Assembly (NCBI RefSeq): GCF_900089605.1
Contig: NZ_LT594324.1
Location: 3,472,001 to 3,536,000, forward strand
Reading direction: 5' to 3'
DNA length: 64,000 nucleotides
Source of the DNA: Micromonospora narathiwatensis
Lineage (GTDB): Bacteria; Actinomycetota; Actinomycetes; Mycobacteriales; Micromonosporaceae
Part shown: piece after piece, positions 22,255-34,440 of the stretch
Layout of the letters: every line of letters begins with the position of its first letter
Position numbering within the stretch: position 1 is the stretch's first letter
Program-made: the position numbers and the translations under genes
Notes under the pieces: generated by a model
What the model was told of the DNA's origin: nothing
The model's database searches: none
Seen by the model: the letters and a program-made list of their open reading frames with translations, nothing else

Positions 22255-22402
22255 TCAGGACCTGACCGCCCGAGGCGGTGATTACGGCGAGGAGTGCCTT
22301 GTGCCGGCCCCCTTGCCGTACGCAGCGACCTTATCCGAGCGCGCGACGTCGCGCTGCGGCGGGTGGTGGTCCCGCCGGGCGGAACGACGCCCCACCGTCC
22401 TA

Positions 22403-23383
22403 TCAGACCACGAGCATGTCGGGCGTGACGGCTGCTTCCGTATCCGGGATGCCCAGGTCCCGCGCCCGCTTGTCGGCCAGCGCGAGCAGCCGGCGGATGC
22501 GGCCCGCGATGGCGTCCTTGGTCAGCGGCGGCTCGGCGAGCGCCCCCAGTTCCTCCAGCGAGGCCTGCCGGTGCTCCAGGCGCAGCCGCCCGGCCGAGGT
22601 GAGGTGGTCGGGCGCGTCCTCGGCGAGGATCTCCAGCGCCCGGGTGACCCGGGCGGCGGCGGCCACCGCGGCCCGGGCCGAACGGCGCAGGTTGGCGTCG
22701 TCGAAGTTGGCCAGCCGGTTGGCGGTGGCCCGCACCTCGCGGCGCACCCGCCGCTCCTCCCAGGCCAGCACGCTGGAGTGGGCCCCGATGCGGGTGAGCA
22801 GGGCGGCGATCGCGTCGCCGTCCTTGACCACCACCCGGTCCACGCCCCGCACCTCGCGGTTCTTGGCGGTGATCCCGATCCGCCGGGCCGCGCCGACCAG
22901 GGCGAGCGCCGACTCCGGCCCCGGGCAGGTGATCTCCAGCGCGCTGGAGCGGCCCGGCTCGGTCAGCGAGCCGTGCGCCATGAACGCCCCCCGCCAGGCG
23001 GAGACCGCGCAGCAGACGTTGGCGGCGACCACGTGCGGCGGCAGCCCGCGCACCGGGCGGCCGCGCACATCCAGCAGGCCGGTCTGCCGCGCCAGCGCCT
23101 CGCCGTCCTTCACCACCCGTACGATGAAGTGGCTGCCCTTGCGCAGCCCGCCGGAGGCGAGCACGTGGATCTCGCTCGGATAGCCGTAGACCTCGGCGAT
23201 CTCCCGACGGAGCCGCCGGGCGACCGCGCCGGTGTCCAGCTCCGCCTCGACCACCACACGACCCGACACGATGTGCAGGCCGCCCGCGAAGCGCAGCAGG
23301 GCGGCCATCTCCGCCCGCCGACAGCAGGGCTTGGGCACGTCGACCCGACTCAGCTCGTCCTTGACCGCAGCCGTCATCGCCAT
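22403..23383 (-). CDS. whiA: sporulation transcription regulator WhiA
   Basis: A 326-residue DNA-binding protein with an N-terminal degenerate LAGLIDADG homing-endonuclease-like domain and a C-terminal helix-turn-helix ([15 protein letters not shown]). In streptomycetes it acts with WhiB to start sporulation septation; it is also widespread in non-sporulating Gram-positives. The start ATG at 23381-23383 has GAGGGGG 7 nt upstream. It follows yvcK by 54 nt in the conserved order rapZ-yvcK-whiA. Confidence 0.96.
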   Translation of the reverse strand: MAMTAAVKDELSRVDVPKPCCRRAEMAALLRFAGGLHIVSGRVVVEAELDTGAVARRLRREIAEVYGYPSEIHVLASGGLRKGSHFIVRVVKDGEALARQTGLLDVRGRPVRGLPPHVVAANVCCAVSAWRGAFMAHGSLTEPGRSSALEITCPGPESALALVGAARRIGITAKNREVRGVDRVVVKDGDAIAALLTRIGAHSSVLAWEERRVRREVRATANRLANFDDANLRRSARAAVAAAARVTRALEILAEDAPDHLTSAGRLRLEHRQASLEELGALAEPPLTKDAIAGRIRRLLALADKRARDLGIPDTEAAVTPDMLVV

Positions 23384-23437
23384 AGTGCGCCCCCTCACGG
23401 ACCGGTTCCGGCGTGTCGCCGGTGATTACGTACGTGT

Positions 23438-24424
23438 CTAACGATCGGCGCCCAGGACAGGCACCAGCGCGGCGCCCAGGGCGGCCGGATCATGGCGGGG
23501 CGTGCCGTCGCGGACGGCGATGGGGGCGAGGACCAGCCGGGCACCCAGCGATTCTGCCGCACCTTCGACCGCCACGGGGTCACCCACCGCCTTGGAGTCG
23601 GCCAACACCATGTCCACCTTCAGCTCGGGCAGATAGCGCCGCAGGGTGTCCAGATGGTCGGCCGGGGAGAGCCCCAGGGTCTCCTTCTCCGCCACCAGGT
23701 TGAGCGTCACCAGCCGCCGCGCCGGGCTGGAGATGATCGCGTCGGCCAGCCCCGGCACCAGCAGGTGCGGCAGCACGCTGGTGTACCAGCTGCCCGGCCC
23801 GAAGATCAACCAGTCGGCCTCGCGTACCGCGGCCACCGCCTCGGCGCAGGCGGCCGGCGCGGCGGGGGTGAGCCGCAGCGCCTCGACCCGGCCGGTGGTG
23901 ACCGCCACCTGGTGCTGGCCACGCACCGCGCGTACCTCGTCGGGGTGGTCCGGGTCGGCACCGCGCACCCGGGCCTCGATGTCGACCGGCTGCCGCGACA
24001 TCGGCAGCACCCGGCCGACCGCGCCGAGCATCGCGCCGGCGTGGTCGAGCGCGGCCACCGGGTCGCCGAACAGCTCCATCAGCCCGTGCAGCAGCAGGTT
24101 GCCGACCGCGTGCCCGGCGAGCGCGTCGGCCGCTCCCCCGCCGGCGCCGACCCGGCCCGCCGCGGCGAACCGGTGCTGGAACAGGCCGGCGGTGCGCCGG
24201 GTGGCCGGGTGGTCGCCGGCCAGCGCGACCAGCGCCTGCCGGAGATCACCCGGGGGCAGCCCGCCGCGCTCGGCCCGCAACCGGCCGCTGGAGCCGCCGT
24301 CGTCGCCCACCGTGACCACCGCGGTGATGTCCAGGTCCAGCTCGGGTACGCAGTGCCGCAGCGCCCGCAGGGACGCCGAGAGCCCGTGCCCGCCGCCGAA
24401 GGCGACCACCCTGGCCGGGCTCAT
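23438..24424 (-). CDS. gluconeogenesis factor YvcK/CofD-like protein
   Basis: A 328-residue CofD-fold protein of the YvcK (UPF0052) family, which binds UDP-sugars and links carbon status to cell-wall growth. Characteristic: VVAFGGGHGLSASLRAL, TVGDDGGSSGRLR and LIFGPGSWYTSVLPHLLVPG. The ATG overlaps the rapZ stop by 4 nt. In mycobacteria the homologue is called CuvA. Length is normal. Confidence 0.93.
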   Translation of the reverse strand: MSPARVVAFGGGHGLSASLRALRHCVPELDLDITAVVTVGDDGGSSGRLRAERGGLPPGDLRQALVALAGDHPATRRTAGLFQHRFAAAGRVGAGGGAADALAGHAVGNLLLHGLMELFGDPVAALDHAGAMLGAVGRVLPMSRQPVDIEARVRGADPDHPDEVRAVRGQHQVAVTTGRVEALRLTPAAPAACAEAVAAVREADWLIFGPGSWYTSVLPHLLVPGLADAIISSPARRLVTLNLVAEKETLGLSPADHLDTLRRYLPELKVDMVLADSKAVGDPVAVEGAAESLGARLVLAPIAVRDGTPRHDPAALGAALVPVLGADR

Positions 24425-25359
24425 TCCCGCCCCAGGTCCCGGTGCTGGGCGTTCGCGGCAATGCCGGACTGGCGCAGCCGGGCGGCCAGTTCCTCGGCGA
24501 TCGCGACGCTGCGGTGCTTGCCGCCGGTGCAGCCGACGGCGACGGTCAGGTAGCGCTTGCCCTCCCGCTCGAAGCCGCCGGTCGTGGCGTTGACCAGGTC
24601 GGCGTACCCGGCCACGAATGCCTCGGCGCCCTCCTGGCCCAGCACGTACGCGCTGACCGCCTCCTCGCGCCCGGTGTGCTCGCGCAGCTCCGGCACCCAG
24701 TACGGGTTGGGCAGGAACCGGGCGTCCATCACGAAGTCGGCGTCCGGGGGGAGGCCGTACTTGAAGCCGAACGACAGCACGGTGATCCGCAGCCGGCGGG
24801 AGTCCTCCCCGCCGAACAGTTCCTCGACCCGGCGCCGCAACTGGTTGACGTTGAGGTGGCTGGTGTCGATGATCACGTCGGCCTGGTCCCGGGCCTCCTC
24901 CAGCAGGGCGCGCTCGACGGCGATCCCGTCGGCCAGCCGCCCGTCGCCCTGCAACGGGTGGGAGCGCCGGACGCTCTCGAACCGGCGGATCAGCACCTCG
25001 TCGTCGGCGTCGACGAAGACCACCCGGGGCTGGAAGCCACGCTCGCGCAGCTCCCGGATCGCCCCGGCCAGGTCGGTGGAGAAGGCGCGCGAGCGCACGT
25101 CCAGCACCATCGCCGTACGCCGGGCCGCGCCGCCGGCCTTGAAGGCCAGCTCGGCCATGTCGAGCATGAGGGCCTGGGGCAGGTTGTCGACCACGTAGAA
25201 GCCGACGTTCTCCAGCGCCCGGGCCACGGTGCTCCGGCCGCCGCCGGAGAGGCCGGTGACCACCACCAGGGTGGTGTCCGCCTCGGCCGGCGCCGGCCCG
25301 CCCAGGGCTGTCTCCGTACCGGTCGGCACCAGGTCTCCCGCCGTGCGCGCCTCGCTCAC
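24421..25359 (-). CDS. rapZ: RapZ-family nucleotide-binding protein
   Basis: A 312-residue P-loop protein with Walker A GLSGGGRST near residue 36 and the C-terminal RapZ domain (FGFKYGLPPDADFVMDARFLPNPYW ... VAVGCTGGKHRSVAIAEEL). In E. coli RapZ controls GlmS via small RNAs and UDP-GlcNAc sensing. In Gram-positives its role is less clear. GTG start. First gene of rapZ-yvcK-whiA. A TAGAGT -10 candidate lies on the minus strand near 25417-25422. Confidence 0.93.
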   Translation of the reverse strand: MSEARTAGDLVPTGTETALGGPAPAEADTTLVVVTGLSGGGRSTVARALENVGFYVVDNLPQALMLDMAELAFKAGGAARRTAMVLDVRSRAFSTDLAGAIRELRERGFQPRVVFVDADDEVLIRRFESVRRSHPLQGDGRLADGIAVERALLEEARDQADVIIDTSHLNVNQLRRRVEELFGGEDSRRLRITVLSFGFKYGLPPDADFVMDARFLPNPYWVPELREHTGREEAVSAYVLGQEGAEAFVAGYADLVNATTGGFEREGKRYLTVAVGCTGGKHRSVAIAEELAARLRQSGIAANAQHRDLGRE

Positions 25360-25504
25360 CCGTTACACCCCCAAGCCGTGGCGCCGCGGCCGGTCGGCCG
25401 CGCGTGGTCAGTCAGCGACTCTAACGGCTGCGCCCCCGTACGGGATTCCACGGGGTGACGACCGGAACAGCAACTTGTCCGATTTGCCGGTGACTGCCCC
25501 CGGC

Positions 25505-25522
25505 CTGTCGTACTGCCGACAG
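25505..25522. promoter_or_regulatory. palindrome upstream of recQ
   Basis: CTGTCG-N6-CGACAG is a perfect 6-bp inverted repeat 53 bp upstream of the recQ promoter. Its left arm extends to CTGTCGTAC, the same nonamer found in the uvrB and SDR promoters. It could be an operator or an upstream activator site in the recQ-rapZ divergent region. Confidence 0.4.
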
Positions 25523-25574
25523 CCCGGCCGGGTCGCCCGCCCAACCTTCGGCACGCGCCCGCCGCGCCCGGGCC

Positions 25575-25597
25575 TTGTCGGCGGGCGCTCGTAGACT
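25575..25597 (+). promoter_or_regulatory. recQ promoter of PafBC/RecA-NDp type, leaderless
   Basis: TTGTCGGCG, 8 bp, TAGACT. This matches the actinobacterial DNA-damage promoter consensus TTGTCRGTG-N8-TANNNT in all but one position. The -10 box is 6 nt before the recQ ATG, so the transcript should begin at or next to the start codon. Confidence 0.75.
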
Positions 25598-25603
25598 GCG
25601 CGG

Positions 25604-27445
25604 ATGGTCTCCCCCACCGATCAGCGGACCGAGGACGCCCTGCGGGTGCTGCGCCGGGTGTTCGGCTACGACGCCTTCCGGGGCTTCCAGCAGGAGGTCG
25701 TCGAGCACGTGGTGGCCGGCGGCGACGCGCTGGTGCTGATGCCGACCGGGGGCGGCAAGTCGCTCTGCTACCAGATCCCCGCGCTGGTCCGCGACGGCGT
25801 CGCGGTGGTGGTCTCCCCGCTGATCGCGCTCATGCAGGACCAGGTCGACGCGCTCACCGCGGTCGGCGTCCGCGCCGGGTTCCTCAACTCGACCCAGGAT
25901 CTCACCGAACGGCGGCGGGTGGAGACGGCCTTCCTCGCCGGGGAGCTGGACCTGCTCTACCTCGCCCCGGAGGCGCTCGCCGTCCGCTCCACCGTCGCCC
26001 TGCTCGAACGCGGGCGGATCGCGCTGTTCGCCATCGACGAGGCGCACTGCGTCTCCCAGTGGGGGCACGACTTCCGCCCCGACTACCTCAACCTCTCGAT
26101 GCTGCACGAGCGGTGGCCGGGGGTGCCGCGGATCGCGCTGACCGCCACCGCCACCGGGGCCACCCGCACCGAGATCGCCACCCGGCTCCAGCTCACCGAG
26201 GCCCGCCACTTCGTGGCCAGCTTCGACCGGCCCAACATCCAGTACCGGATCGTGCCGAAGCGGGAGCCGCGCAAGCAGCTGCTGAGCCTGCTGCGCGACG
26301 AGCACCCCGGCGACGCCGGGATCGTCTACTGCCTGTCCCGCGCCTCGGTGGAGAAGACCGCCGACTTCCTGGTGGCCAACGGCGTGCCGGCGCTGCCGTA
26401 CCACGCCGGGCTGGACGCGGCCACCCGGGCGGCCAACCAACAGCGCTTCCTGCGCGAGGACGGCCTGGTCATGGTCGCCACCATCGCGTTCGGCATGGGC
26501 ATCGACAAGCCCGACGTGCGCTTCGTCGCCCATCTCGACCTGCCGAAATCGGTGGAGGGCTACTACCAGGAGACCGGCCGGGCCGGGCGGGACGGGCTGC
26601 CGTCGACCGCGTGGCTGGCGTACGGCCTCCAGGACGTGGTCCAGCAGCGCAAGATGATCGAGACCTCGGAGGGCGACCTGGCGCACCGGCGCAACCTGGC
26701 CGCCCACCTCGACGCGATGCTGGCCCTCTGCGAGACGGTGCGCTGCCGCCGGGCGCAGCTCCTCGAATACTTCGGCGAGACCGGCACGGCCGGCTGCGGC
26801 AACTGCGACACCTGCCTGGAGCCGCCCGAGTCCTGGGACGGCACGGTCGCCGCGCAGAAGCTGCTCTCCACCGTCTACCGGCTGGACCGCGAGCGCAACC
26901 AGCGGTTCGGCGCCGGGCACAGCATCGACATCCTGCTCGGCAAGCGCACCGACAAGATCGACCAGCACGGCCACGACTCGCTGTCCACGTTCGGCATCGG
27001 CAGCGAGCTGCGCGAGGCGGAGTGGCGGGGCGTGGTGCGGCAACTGCTCGCCGAGGGCCTGCTGGCGGTCGAGGGCGACTACGGCACCCTGGCGCTGACC
27101 GAGGCGAGCGCCGAGGTGCTGGGCCGCCGGCGTGCGGTCACCATGCGGCGGGAGCCGGAGAAGCCGGTGTCGACCCGGTCGGCGAAGCCCCGGGGCGCGG
27201 CCACCGCCGTCGCCGAACTCGCCCCCGACGCGGCGCCGGTCTTCGAGCGGCTGCGGGCCTGGCGGGCGGCCAGCGCCAAGGAGCAGGGCGTGCCGGCGTA
27301 CGTCATCTTCCACGACGCGACCCTGCGGCAGATCGCCACCGAGGCTCCGGCCTCGCTGGCCGAGCTGTCCCGGGTCAGCGGCGTCGGCGAGAACAAGCTC
27401 GCCAAGTACGGCGAGCAGATCCTCGCCGTACTCGCGGAGGGGTGA
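25604..27445 (+). CDS. recQ: ATP-dependent DNA helicase RecQ
   Basis: A 613-residue 3'-5' helicase acting in recombination repair. Helicase motifs are clear: Walker A PTGGGKS at residues 47-53, DEAH in AIDEAHCVSQWGHD, and QETGRAGRDG in motif VI. The zinc region (CETVRCRR ... CGNCDTC) and winged helix follow. The C-terminus has an HRDC-like domain ending SGVGENKLAKYGEQIL. ATG start without a Shine-Dalgarno site, consistent with a leaderless message. Located between rapZ and a C39 peptidase gene, facing the latter. Confidence 0.97.
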   Translation: MVSPTDQRTEDALRVLRRVFGYDAFRGFQQEVVEHVVAGGDALVLMPTGGGKSLCYQIPALVRDGVAVVVSPLIALMQDQVDALTAVGVRAGFLNSTQDLTERRRVETAFLAGELDLLYLAPEALAVRSTVALLERGRIALFAIDEAHCVSQWGHDFRPDYLNLSMLHERWPGVPRIALTATATGATRTEIATRLQLTEARHFVASFDRPNIQYRIVPKREPRKQLLSLLRDEHPGDAGIVYCLSRASVEKTADFLVANGVPALPYHAGLDAATRAANQQRFLREDGLVMVATIAFGMGIDKPDVRFVAHLDLPKSVEGYYQETGRAGRDGLPSTAWLAYGLQDVVQQRKMIETSEGDLAHRRNLAAHLDAMLALCETVRCRRAQLLEYFGETGTAGCGNCDTCLEPPESWDGTVAAQKLLSTVYRLDRERNQRFGAGHSIDILLGKRTDKIDQHGHDSLSTFGIGSELREAEWRGVVRQLLAEGLLAVEGDYGTLALTEASAEVLGRRRAVTMRREPEKPVSTRSAKPRGAATAVAELAPDAAPVFERLRAWRAASAKEQGVPAYVIFHDATLRQIATEAPASLAELSRVSGVGENKLAKYGEQILAVLAEG

Positions 27446-27464
27446 GCACGCCACCGAGACGCCG

Positions 27465-27499
27465 AAGGGCCCGACCCCCGTTCGGGGTCGGGCCCTTCG
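27465..27499. terminator. bidirectional terminator between recQ and the C39 peptidase gene
   Basis: A 15-bp perfect stem (27465-27479 with 27485-27499) and 5-nt loop lie in the 67-nt gap of two convergent genes. Confidence 0.9.
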
Positions 27500-27512
27500 T
27501 CACTGCCTCGGG

Positions 27513-28130
27513 TCAGGAGCTGTAGCCGCGGCTGGCGATCCAGTGCGCCAGGGCGTCCACGTCCATCTGGTACGAGGCCATGTTCGGGTTGGCCGAGTCG
27601 GCGATCGTCACGGTCTTCCCACCGTCGCGGTAGCCCACCACGCTGATGTAGTGGCCGCCCTCGAAGGAGTGGGTGTTGCCGTCGGTGTCGGTCGCGGTGC
27701 CCGCGATGTTGGCCACCACGGCGCGGCCGTCGTCCACGGCCTTCACGACGTCGGCGCGCAGCTGCTCGACGTGCTTGACGTCGACCTTGTCGACCGGCAT
27801 CTCGGTGCTGTGGTAGGCGTTGCGACCGGTCTCCTTGTTCAGCACCGGTGTGATGTCGTTGATGCTGTTGGTGCCGTTCTCGGTGGTGCCCATCTCCTTG
27901 GCCATGGCGTCGACGTTGATGTCCTTGCCCTGGACGGAGAGGGCGTTGCGGGTGGCGGCGGGGCCGCAGTAGTAGAAGTTGGGCTGCGCCTCGTAGCGGA
28001 CGTTGAGCTCACGCTGGGCCGGCTTGCTGTCGGCGGCGTGGGCGGCGACGGCGGGGCCGGCGATGCCACCGGCGGTGGCGGCGACGCCAGCAGCGGTCAG
28101 GACGGTCTTGCGCAGGATGTCGGTACGCAT
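27513..28130 (-). CDS. secreted C39-family (papain-like) cysteine peptidase
   Basis: A 205-residue exported protein. The signal peptide has RK in its n-region, an Ala/Gly-rich core and a likely cut after the AHA near residue 32. The peptidase core shows Cys55 in FYYCGPAATRNALS, His160 in EGGHYISVVGYRD and Asp178 in IADSANP, a complete C39-like triad. It is not attached to any ABC transporter or bacteriocin gene, so it is a stand-alone extracellular enzyme. ATG at 28130 has AGGAAGG 8 nt upstream. Substrate unknown. Preceded by a 484-nt region without genes. Confidence 0.85.
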   Translation of the reverse strand: MRTDILRKTVLTAAGVAATAGGIAGPAVAAHAADSKPAQRELNVRYEAQPNFYYCGPAATRNALSVQGKDINVDAMAKEMGTTENGTNSINDITPVLNKETGRNAYHSTEMPVDKVDVKHVEQLRADVVKAVDDGRAVVANIAGTATDTDGNTHSFEGGHYISVVGYRDGGKTVTIADSANPNMASYQMDVDALAHWIASRGYSS

Positions 28131-28614
28131 GATGAAGCCTTCCTGTTCGGGGGATACGCGGCAGCCCGCAAAGGGGGGTGCGGTGGATGCCGCGAAGGGG
28201 GGAAGTCTTGGCAGGGACCGGGCGGCCAGTGGGCCTGCTCGGCGGTCCCGGGGATGTAACGACCGGGGCTGGCCGGTCATTCCGCCGCGGCCGGGGCCCC
28301 ATCGTGCTGGCGGGCCGGAGATCCGGCGCGGTCAGCCATGTTCAACGCCCCCGGCCCGGCCGTCATTCCGCCGAGCACCCCCGGCCACCTGGCCATTACC
28401 CGCACAACCGGATGCCCGGGCACATTTTGCCCAAACGCCGAACCGGGCAAGACGACCGATGGGCCCTTCAGCCCACCACCGACCCTGAGCGGGCGCCGCC
28501 GTTGGGCGAGCCAGGTCGCCGATACGGCGGTAAACCTGTCGGCCGAACCCGCCACCTCGCCGACCTGGCTGGCCCAACCTGGCCAACCTCGCCACATCAG
28601 CGCCGCTGGGGCCG
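28131..28614. other. 484-nt gene-free region between uvrC and the C39 peptidase gene
   Basis: No supported reading frame. It should hold the promoter and leader of the C39 peptidase and the end of the uvrC message. It contains a duplicated 12-mer (see repeat) and several short GGCC-rich inverted repeats, plus ACCTGGC/AACCTGGCC direct repeats near 28560-28590. I looked for a c-di-AMP (ydaO) riboswitch, which often precedes secreted wall enzymes in actinobacteria, and could not recognise one. Confidence 0.6.
28276..28373 (+). repeat. two copies of GTCATTCCGCCG
   Basis: Identical 12-mers at 28276-28287 and 28362-28373, both preceded by GGCC within 2 nt. They are 86 bp apart, about eight helical turns, upstream of the C39 peptidase gene. 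Confidence 0.8.
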
Positions 28615-30555
28615 TCAGGGGGTGGGGGTCGGCTTGGCGTCCCCGTCGAGGGCGGCCAGGATCGCCTCGGCGGTCCGGCGGCCGACACCGGGAACCTCGG
28701 TGATCTCCTCGACGGTGGCGACGGAGAGCCGCTTGAGCGAGCCGAAGTGCCGTAACAGGGCCTTACGGCGCACCTCGCCCAGCCCGGGGATGTTGTCCAG
28801 CGCCGACTCCGTCATCCGCTTCGAGCGCCGCTGCCGGTGGAAGGTGATGGCAAACCGGTGCGCCTCGTCGCGTACCCGTTGCAGCAGGTAGAGCGCCTCC
28901 GAGGTGCGCGGCAGGATGATCGGGAACTCGTCGTCGGGCAGCCAGACCTCCTCCAGCCGCTTCGCCAGTCCGCAGAGCGCCACGTCGTCGATGCCCAGCT
29001 CGGCGAGGGCCTGCGCGGCCACCGCCACCTGCGGCGCGCCACCGTCGACCACGACCAGCTGCGGCGGGTACGCGAACTTGCGTGGCCGCCCGGTGGTGGG
29101 GTCGATGCCGGGCCGGTCCGGGTCGCCGGCGGTCTCCTCGCCGATCTCCCCGGTCTCGGCGCGGGCGTCGAGGTAGCGGGCGAAGCGCCGGCGCAGCACC
29201 TCCGACATGGCGGAGAGGTCGTCGGTGGCGCCCCGGACGATGAACCGGCGGTACTCGCTCTTGCGGGGCAGCCCGTCCTCGAAGACGACCATGCTGGCGA
29301 CGACGTCGGTGCCCTGGATCTGGGAGACGTCGAAACACTCGATGCGCAGCGGCGAGGTACGCATGCCGAGCGCGTCGGCGATCTCGTCGAGGGCCTTGCT
29401 GCGGGTGGTCAGGTCGCCGGCCCGCTTGAGCTTGTGCCGGGCGAGCGCGTCGTTCGCGTTGCGTTCCACCGTCTCCAGCAGCGACCGCTTGTCGCCGCGC
29501 TGCGGGACGCGCAGCGACACCCGACTCCCCCGACGGGCGGTGAGCCAGTCGGCGAGCGCGTCGACGTCGCCGGGCAACTCGGGCACGAGCAACTCGCGGG
29601 GCACGTCGGCCTCGCCCTGCTCGCCGCCGTAGACCTGGGTGCAGAAATGGTGGACCAGGTCGCCGGTGGTCAACTCCTCGGTCTTCTCCACCACCCAGCC
29701 GCGCTGGCCCCGTACCCGCCCGTCGCGGACGTGGAAGACCTGGACCGCGGCTTCGAGCGGATCCTCGGCGAAGGCCACCACGTCGGCGTCGGTGCCGTCG
29801 CCGAGCACCACCGTCTGCTTCTCCATGGCCCGGCGCAGCGCGGCGACGTCGTCCCGCAGCCGGGCGGCCCGCTCGAACTCCAGCCCCTCGCTGGCCTCCT
29901 GCATCTCCCGTTCGAGCCTGCGGACCATGGTGTCGGTGCGGCCGGCCATGAAGTCGCAGAACCCGTCGACGATCTCCCGGTGCCGCTCGGCGGTCACGCT
30001 CCCGACGCACGGCGCGGAGCACTTGCCGATGTAGCCCAGCAGGCAGGGACGGCCGACCTGGCCGGCCCGTTTGAACACGCCGGAGGAGCAGGTCCGCGCC
30101 GGGAAGACGCGCAACAGCAGGTCCAGCGTCTCGCGGATCGCCCAGGCGTGCGAGTACGGCCCGAAGTAGCGCACCCCCTTGCGCTTGGCGCCGCGCATCA
30201 CCTGCAACCGCGGGAACTCCTCGTCGAGGGTCACCGCCAGGTACGGGTACGACTTGTCGTCGCGGTAGCGGACGTTGAACCTCGGGTCGTACTGCTTGAT
30301 CCAGGTGTATTCCTGCTGGAGCGCCTCCACCTCGGTGGCCACGGTGATCCAGTCCACCGACTCGGCGGTGAAGACCATCTGCCGGGTGCGCTGGTGCAGG
30401 TTGACCGGGTCGGCGAAGTAGGAGTTGAGTCGGCTGCGCAGGCTCCGCGCCTTGCCGACGTAGATCACCCGGCCGGTGCCGTCGCGGAAGCGGTAGACCC
30501 CCGGCGACTCCGGGATGGTGCCAGGTGCGGGTCGGTAGGTCGAGGGGTCAGCCAC
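28615..30555 (-). CDS. uvrC: excinuclease ABC subunit C
   Basis: A 646-residue nuclease making both incisions in nucleotide excision repair. Domains in order: GIY-YIG nuclease ([31 protein letters not shown]), UVR motif around residues 205-240, the RNase-H-like 5' nuclease ([23 protein letters not shown]), and a C-terminal helix-hairpin-helix pair ([26 protein letters not shown]). GTG start, directly behind a damage-type promoter. Confidence 0.97.
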   Translation of the reverse strand: MADPSTYRPAPGTIPESPGVYRFRDGTGRVIYVGKARSLRSRLNSYFADPVNLHQRTRQMVFTAESVDWITVATEVEALQQEYTWIKQYDPRFNVRYRDDKSYPYLAVTLDEEFPRLQVMRGAKRKGVRYFGPYSHAWAIRETLDLLLRVFPARTCSSGVFKRAGQVGRPCLLGYIGKCSAPCVGSVTAERHREIVDGFCDFMAGRTDTMVRRLEREMQEASEGLEFERAARLRDDVAALRRAMEKQTVVLGDGTDADVVAFAEDPLEAAVQVFHVRDGRVRGQRGWVVEKTEELTTGDLVHHFCTQVYGGEQGEADVPRELLVPELPGDVDALADWLTARRGSRVSLRVPQRGDKRSLLETVERNANDALARHKLKRAGDLTTRSKALDEIADALGMRTSPLRIECFDVSQIQGTDVVASMVVFEDGLPRKSEYRRFIVRGATDDLSAMSEVLRRRFARYLDARAETGEIGEETAGDPDRPGIDPTTGRPRKFAYPPQLVVVDGGAPQVAVAAQALAELGIDDVALCGLAKRLEEVWLPDDEFPIILPRTSEALYLLQRVRDEAHRFAITFHRQRRSKRMTESALDNIPGLGEVRRKALLRHFGSLKRLSVATVEEITEVPGVGRRTAEAILAALDGDAKPTPTP

Positions 30556-30561
30556 GTCGCA

Positions 30562-30584
30562 AGCCTAGTCCGCACCACCGACAC
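30562..30584 (-). promoter_or_regulatory. uvrC promoter of PafBC/RecA-NDp type, leaderless
   Basis: On the minus strand GTGTCGGTG, 8 bp, TAGGCT, then 6 nt to the GTG start. Eight of nine positions match TTGTCRGTG. No Shine-Dalgarno sequence. Confidence 0.75.
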
Positions 30585-30647
30585 CCCACCGCCGCCGCGC
30601 GCCCGCCCGGCAGCGGACAGGCGGGGCAGGGACGCCGCAGGCAGCGG

Positions 30648-31139
30648 TCAGGCCAGCGTGATCTGGTCGCCGGTGACCTTGATGTTCTTCGGGGCGAGGG
30701 GCCGGGTGGCGGGGCCCTGCTTGACGGACCCGTCGACGATCGAGAAGCGGCTGTTGTGGCAGGTGCAGTTGATGGTGCCGCCGTCGACGTTCGACACCGG
30801 GCAGCCCTGGTGGGTGCAGATCGGGTCGAAGCCCTTGAACTGGCCCGCCACCGGCTGGGTGATGACCACGCCCTTGCTGGCGAACACCGCCCCGCCGCCG
30901 ACCGGGATGTCGGTGGTGCGGGTGAGCGGACCGATGCTGTCCCGGTTGCCGCCCCCGGCGTCGCCGACACCGGCGGTCGCGCCCGGGCCGCCGCTGGTGG
31001 GGCCGGCGGCACCCGGGCTCGTCTCGTCGTCGCTGCCGCAGGCGGCCAGCACCACGGCCGCGCCGACCGCGCCGGCGCCCGCCAGCAGTGCCCGCCGGGT
31101 CTGCGTACCCGGTCCGGTCAGCGCCTCATCGTCACTCAT
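30648..31139 (-). CDS. Tat-exported Rieske [2Fe-2S] lipoprotein
   Basis: A 163-residue protein. The N-terminus has a twin-arginine signal (TRRALLAGAGAVGAAVVL) ending in a lipobox LAAC, so it is probably exported folded and lipid-anchored. After a Gly/Pro-rich linker comes a Rieske fold with CTHQGC and CTCHNSRF, giving the two Cys and two His ligands plus the two disulfide cysteines of high-potential Rieske proteins. No cytochrome b or oxygenase gene is adjacent, so the electron partner is unknown. Sits between uvrC and uvrA, 92 nt from uvrC. Confidence 0.9.
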   Translation of the reverse strand: MSDDEALTGPGTQTRRALLAGAGAVGAAVVLAACGSDDETSPGAAGPTSGGPGATAGVGDAGGGNRDSIGPLTRTTDIPVGGGAVFASKGVVITQPVAGQFKGFDPICTHQGCPVSNVDGGTINCTCHNSRFSIVDGSVKQGPATRPLAPKNIKVTGDQITLA

Positions 31140-31290
31140 GTCCGGCCTCTCTCTCGCCGCCGCGTCGGGCGCGGCGTACGGCTACAGTTTTGAACACGGA
31201 TCACTGTGCCGCACGGTTCATACTGCAGCGTCACGAAATCGCGGTCTGACGGGCGAACCGGCACCCGGCCCGCCCGTCGTATCCCGTCGC

Positions 31291-34236
<2,946 letters not shown>

Positions 34237-34340
34237 GGTCCGTGTACTCCCGGAAGAAGAATGTGAGGCGGATCTGTCCGCTCGGAGGACGGTCTGAGCG
34301 GTTTTCGAGGTTGTCGAGGCGCAGGAAACACGCCTCGGAA

Positions 34341-34363
34341 ACTCTAGCCCCGACGTACGACAA
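34341..34363 (-). promoter_or_regulatory. uvrA promoter of PafBC/RecA-NDp type
   Basis: On the minus strand TTGTCGTAC, 8 bp, TAGAGT. The TTGTCG core and the 8-bp spacing fit the damage promoter; the last three bases of the nonamer differ from the consensus but equal those of the uvrB promoter. Transcription would start near 34334. Confidence 0.7.
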
Positions 34364-34440
34364 CTTTCGTCGCGCGCACATTCCACCAGGTCAGCCCGGT
34401 CGCGCCGGCCCGGGGCGGGTCGGCGCGACCGTACTCTTAC

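Noticed and set aside
22357..22377. Terminator behind gap/whiA at CGGCGGG/CCCGCCG
   Set aside because: Only a 7-bp stem upstream of gap on its coding strand and in the whiA downstream region, no T-run; expected by chance in such GC-rich DNA.
28131..28400. Possible c-di-AMP (ydaO/yuaA) riboswitch before the C39 peptidase gene
   Set aside because: I could not find the conserved helices and linker sequences of the class on the minus strand; a covariance-model search would decide.
34237..34440. LexA/SOS box upstream of uvrA
   Set aside because: No TCGAAC-N4-GTTCGA-like palindrome is present. The TTGTCGTAC-N8-TAGAGT element explains the region better.
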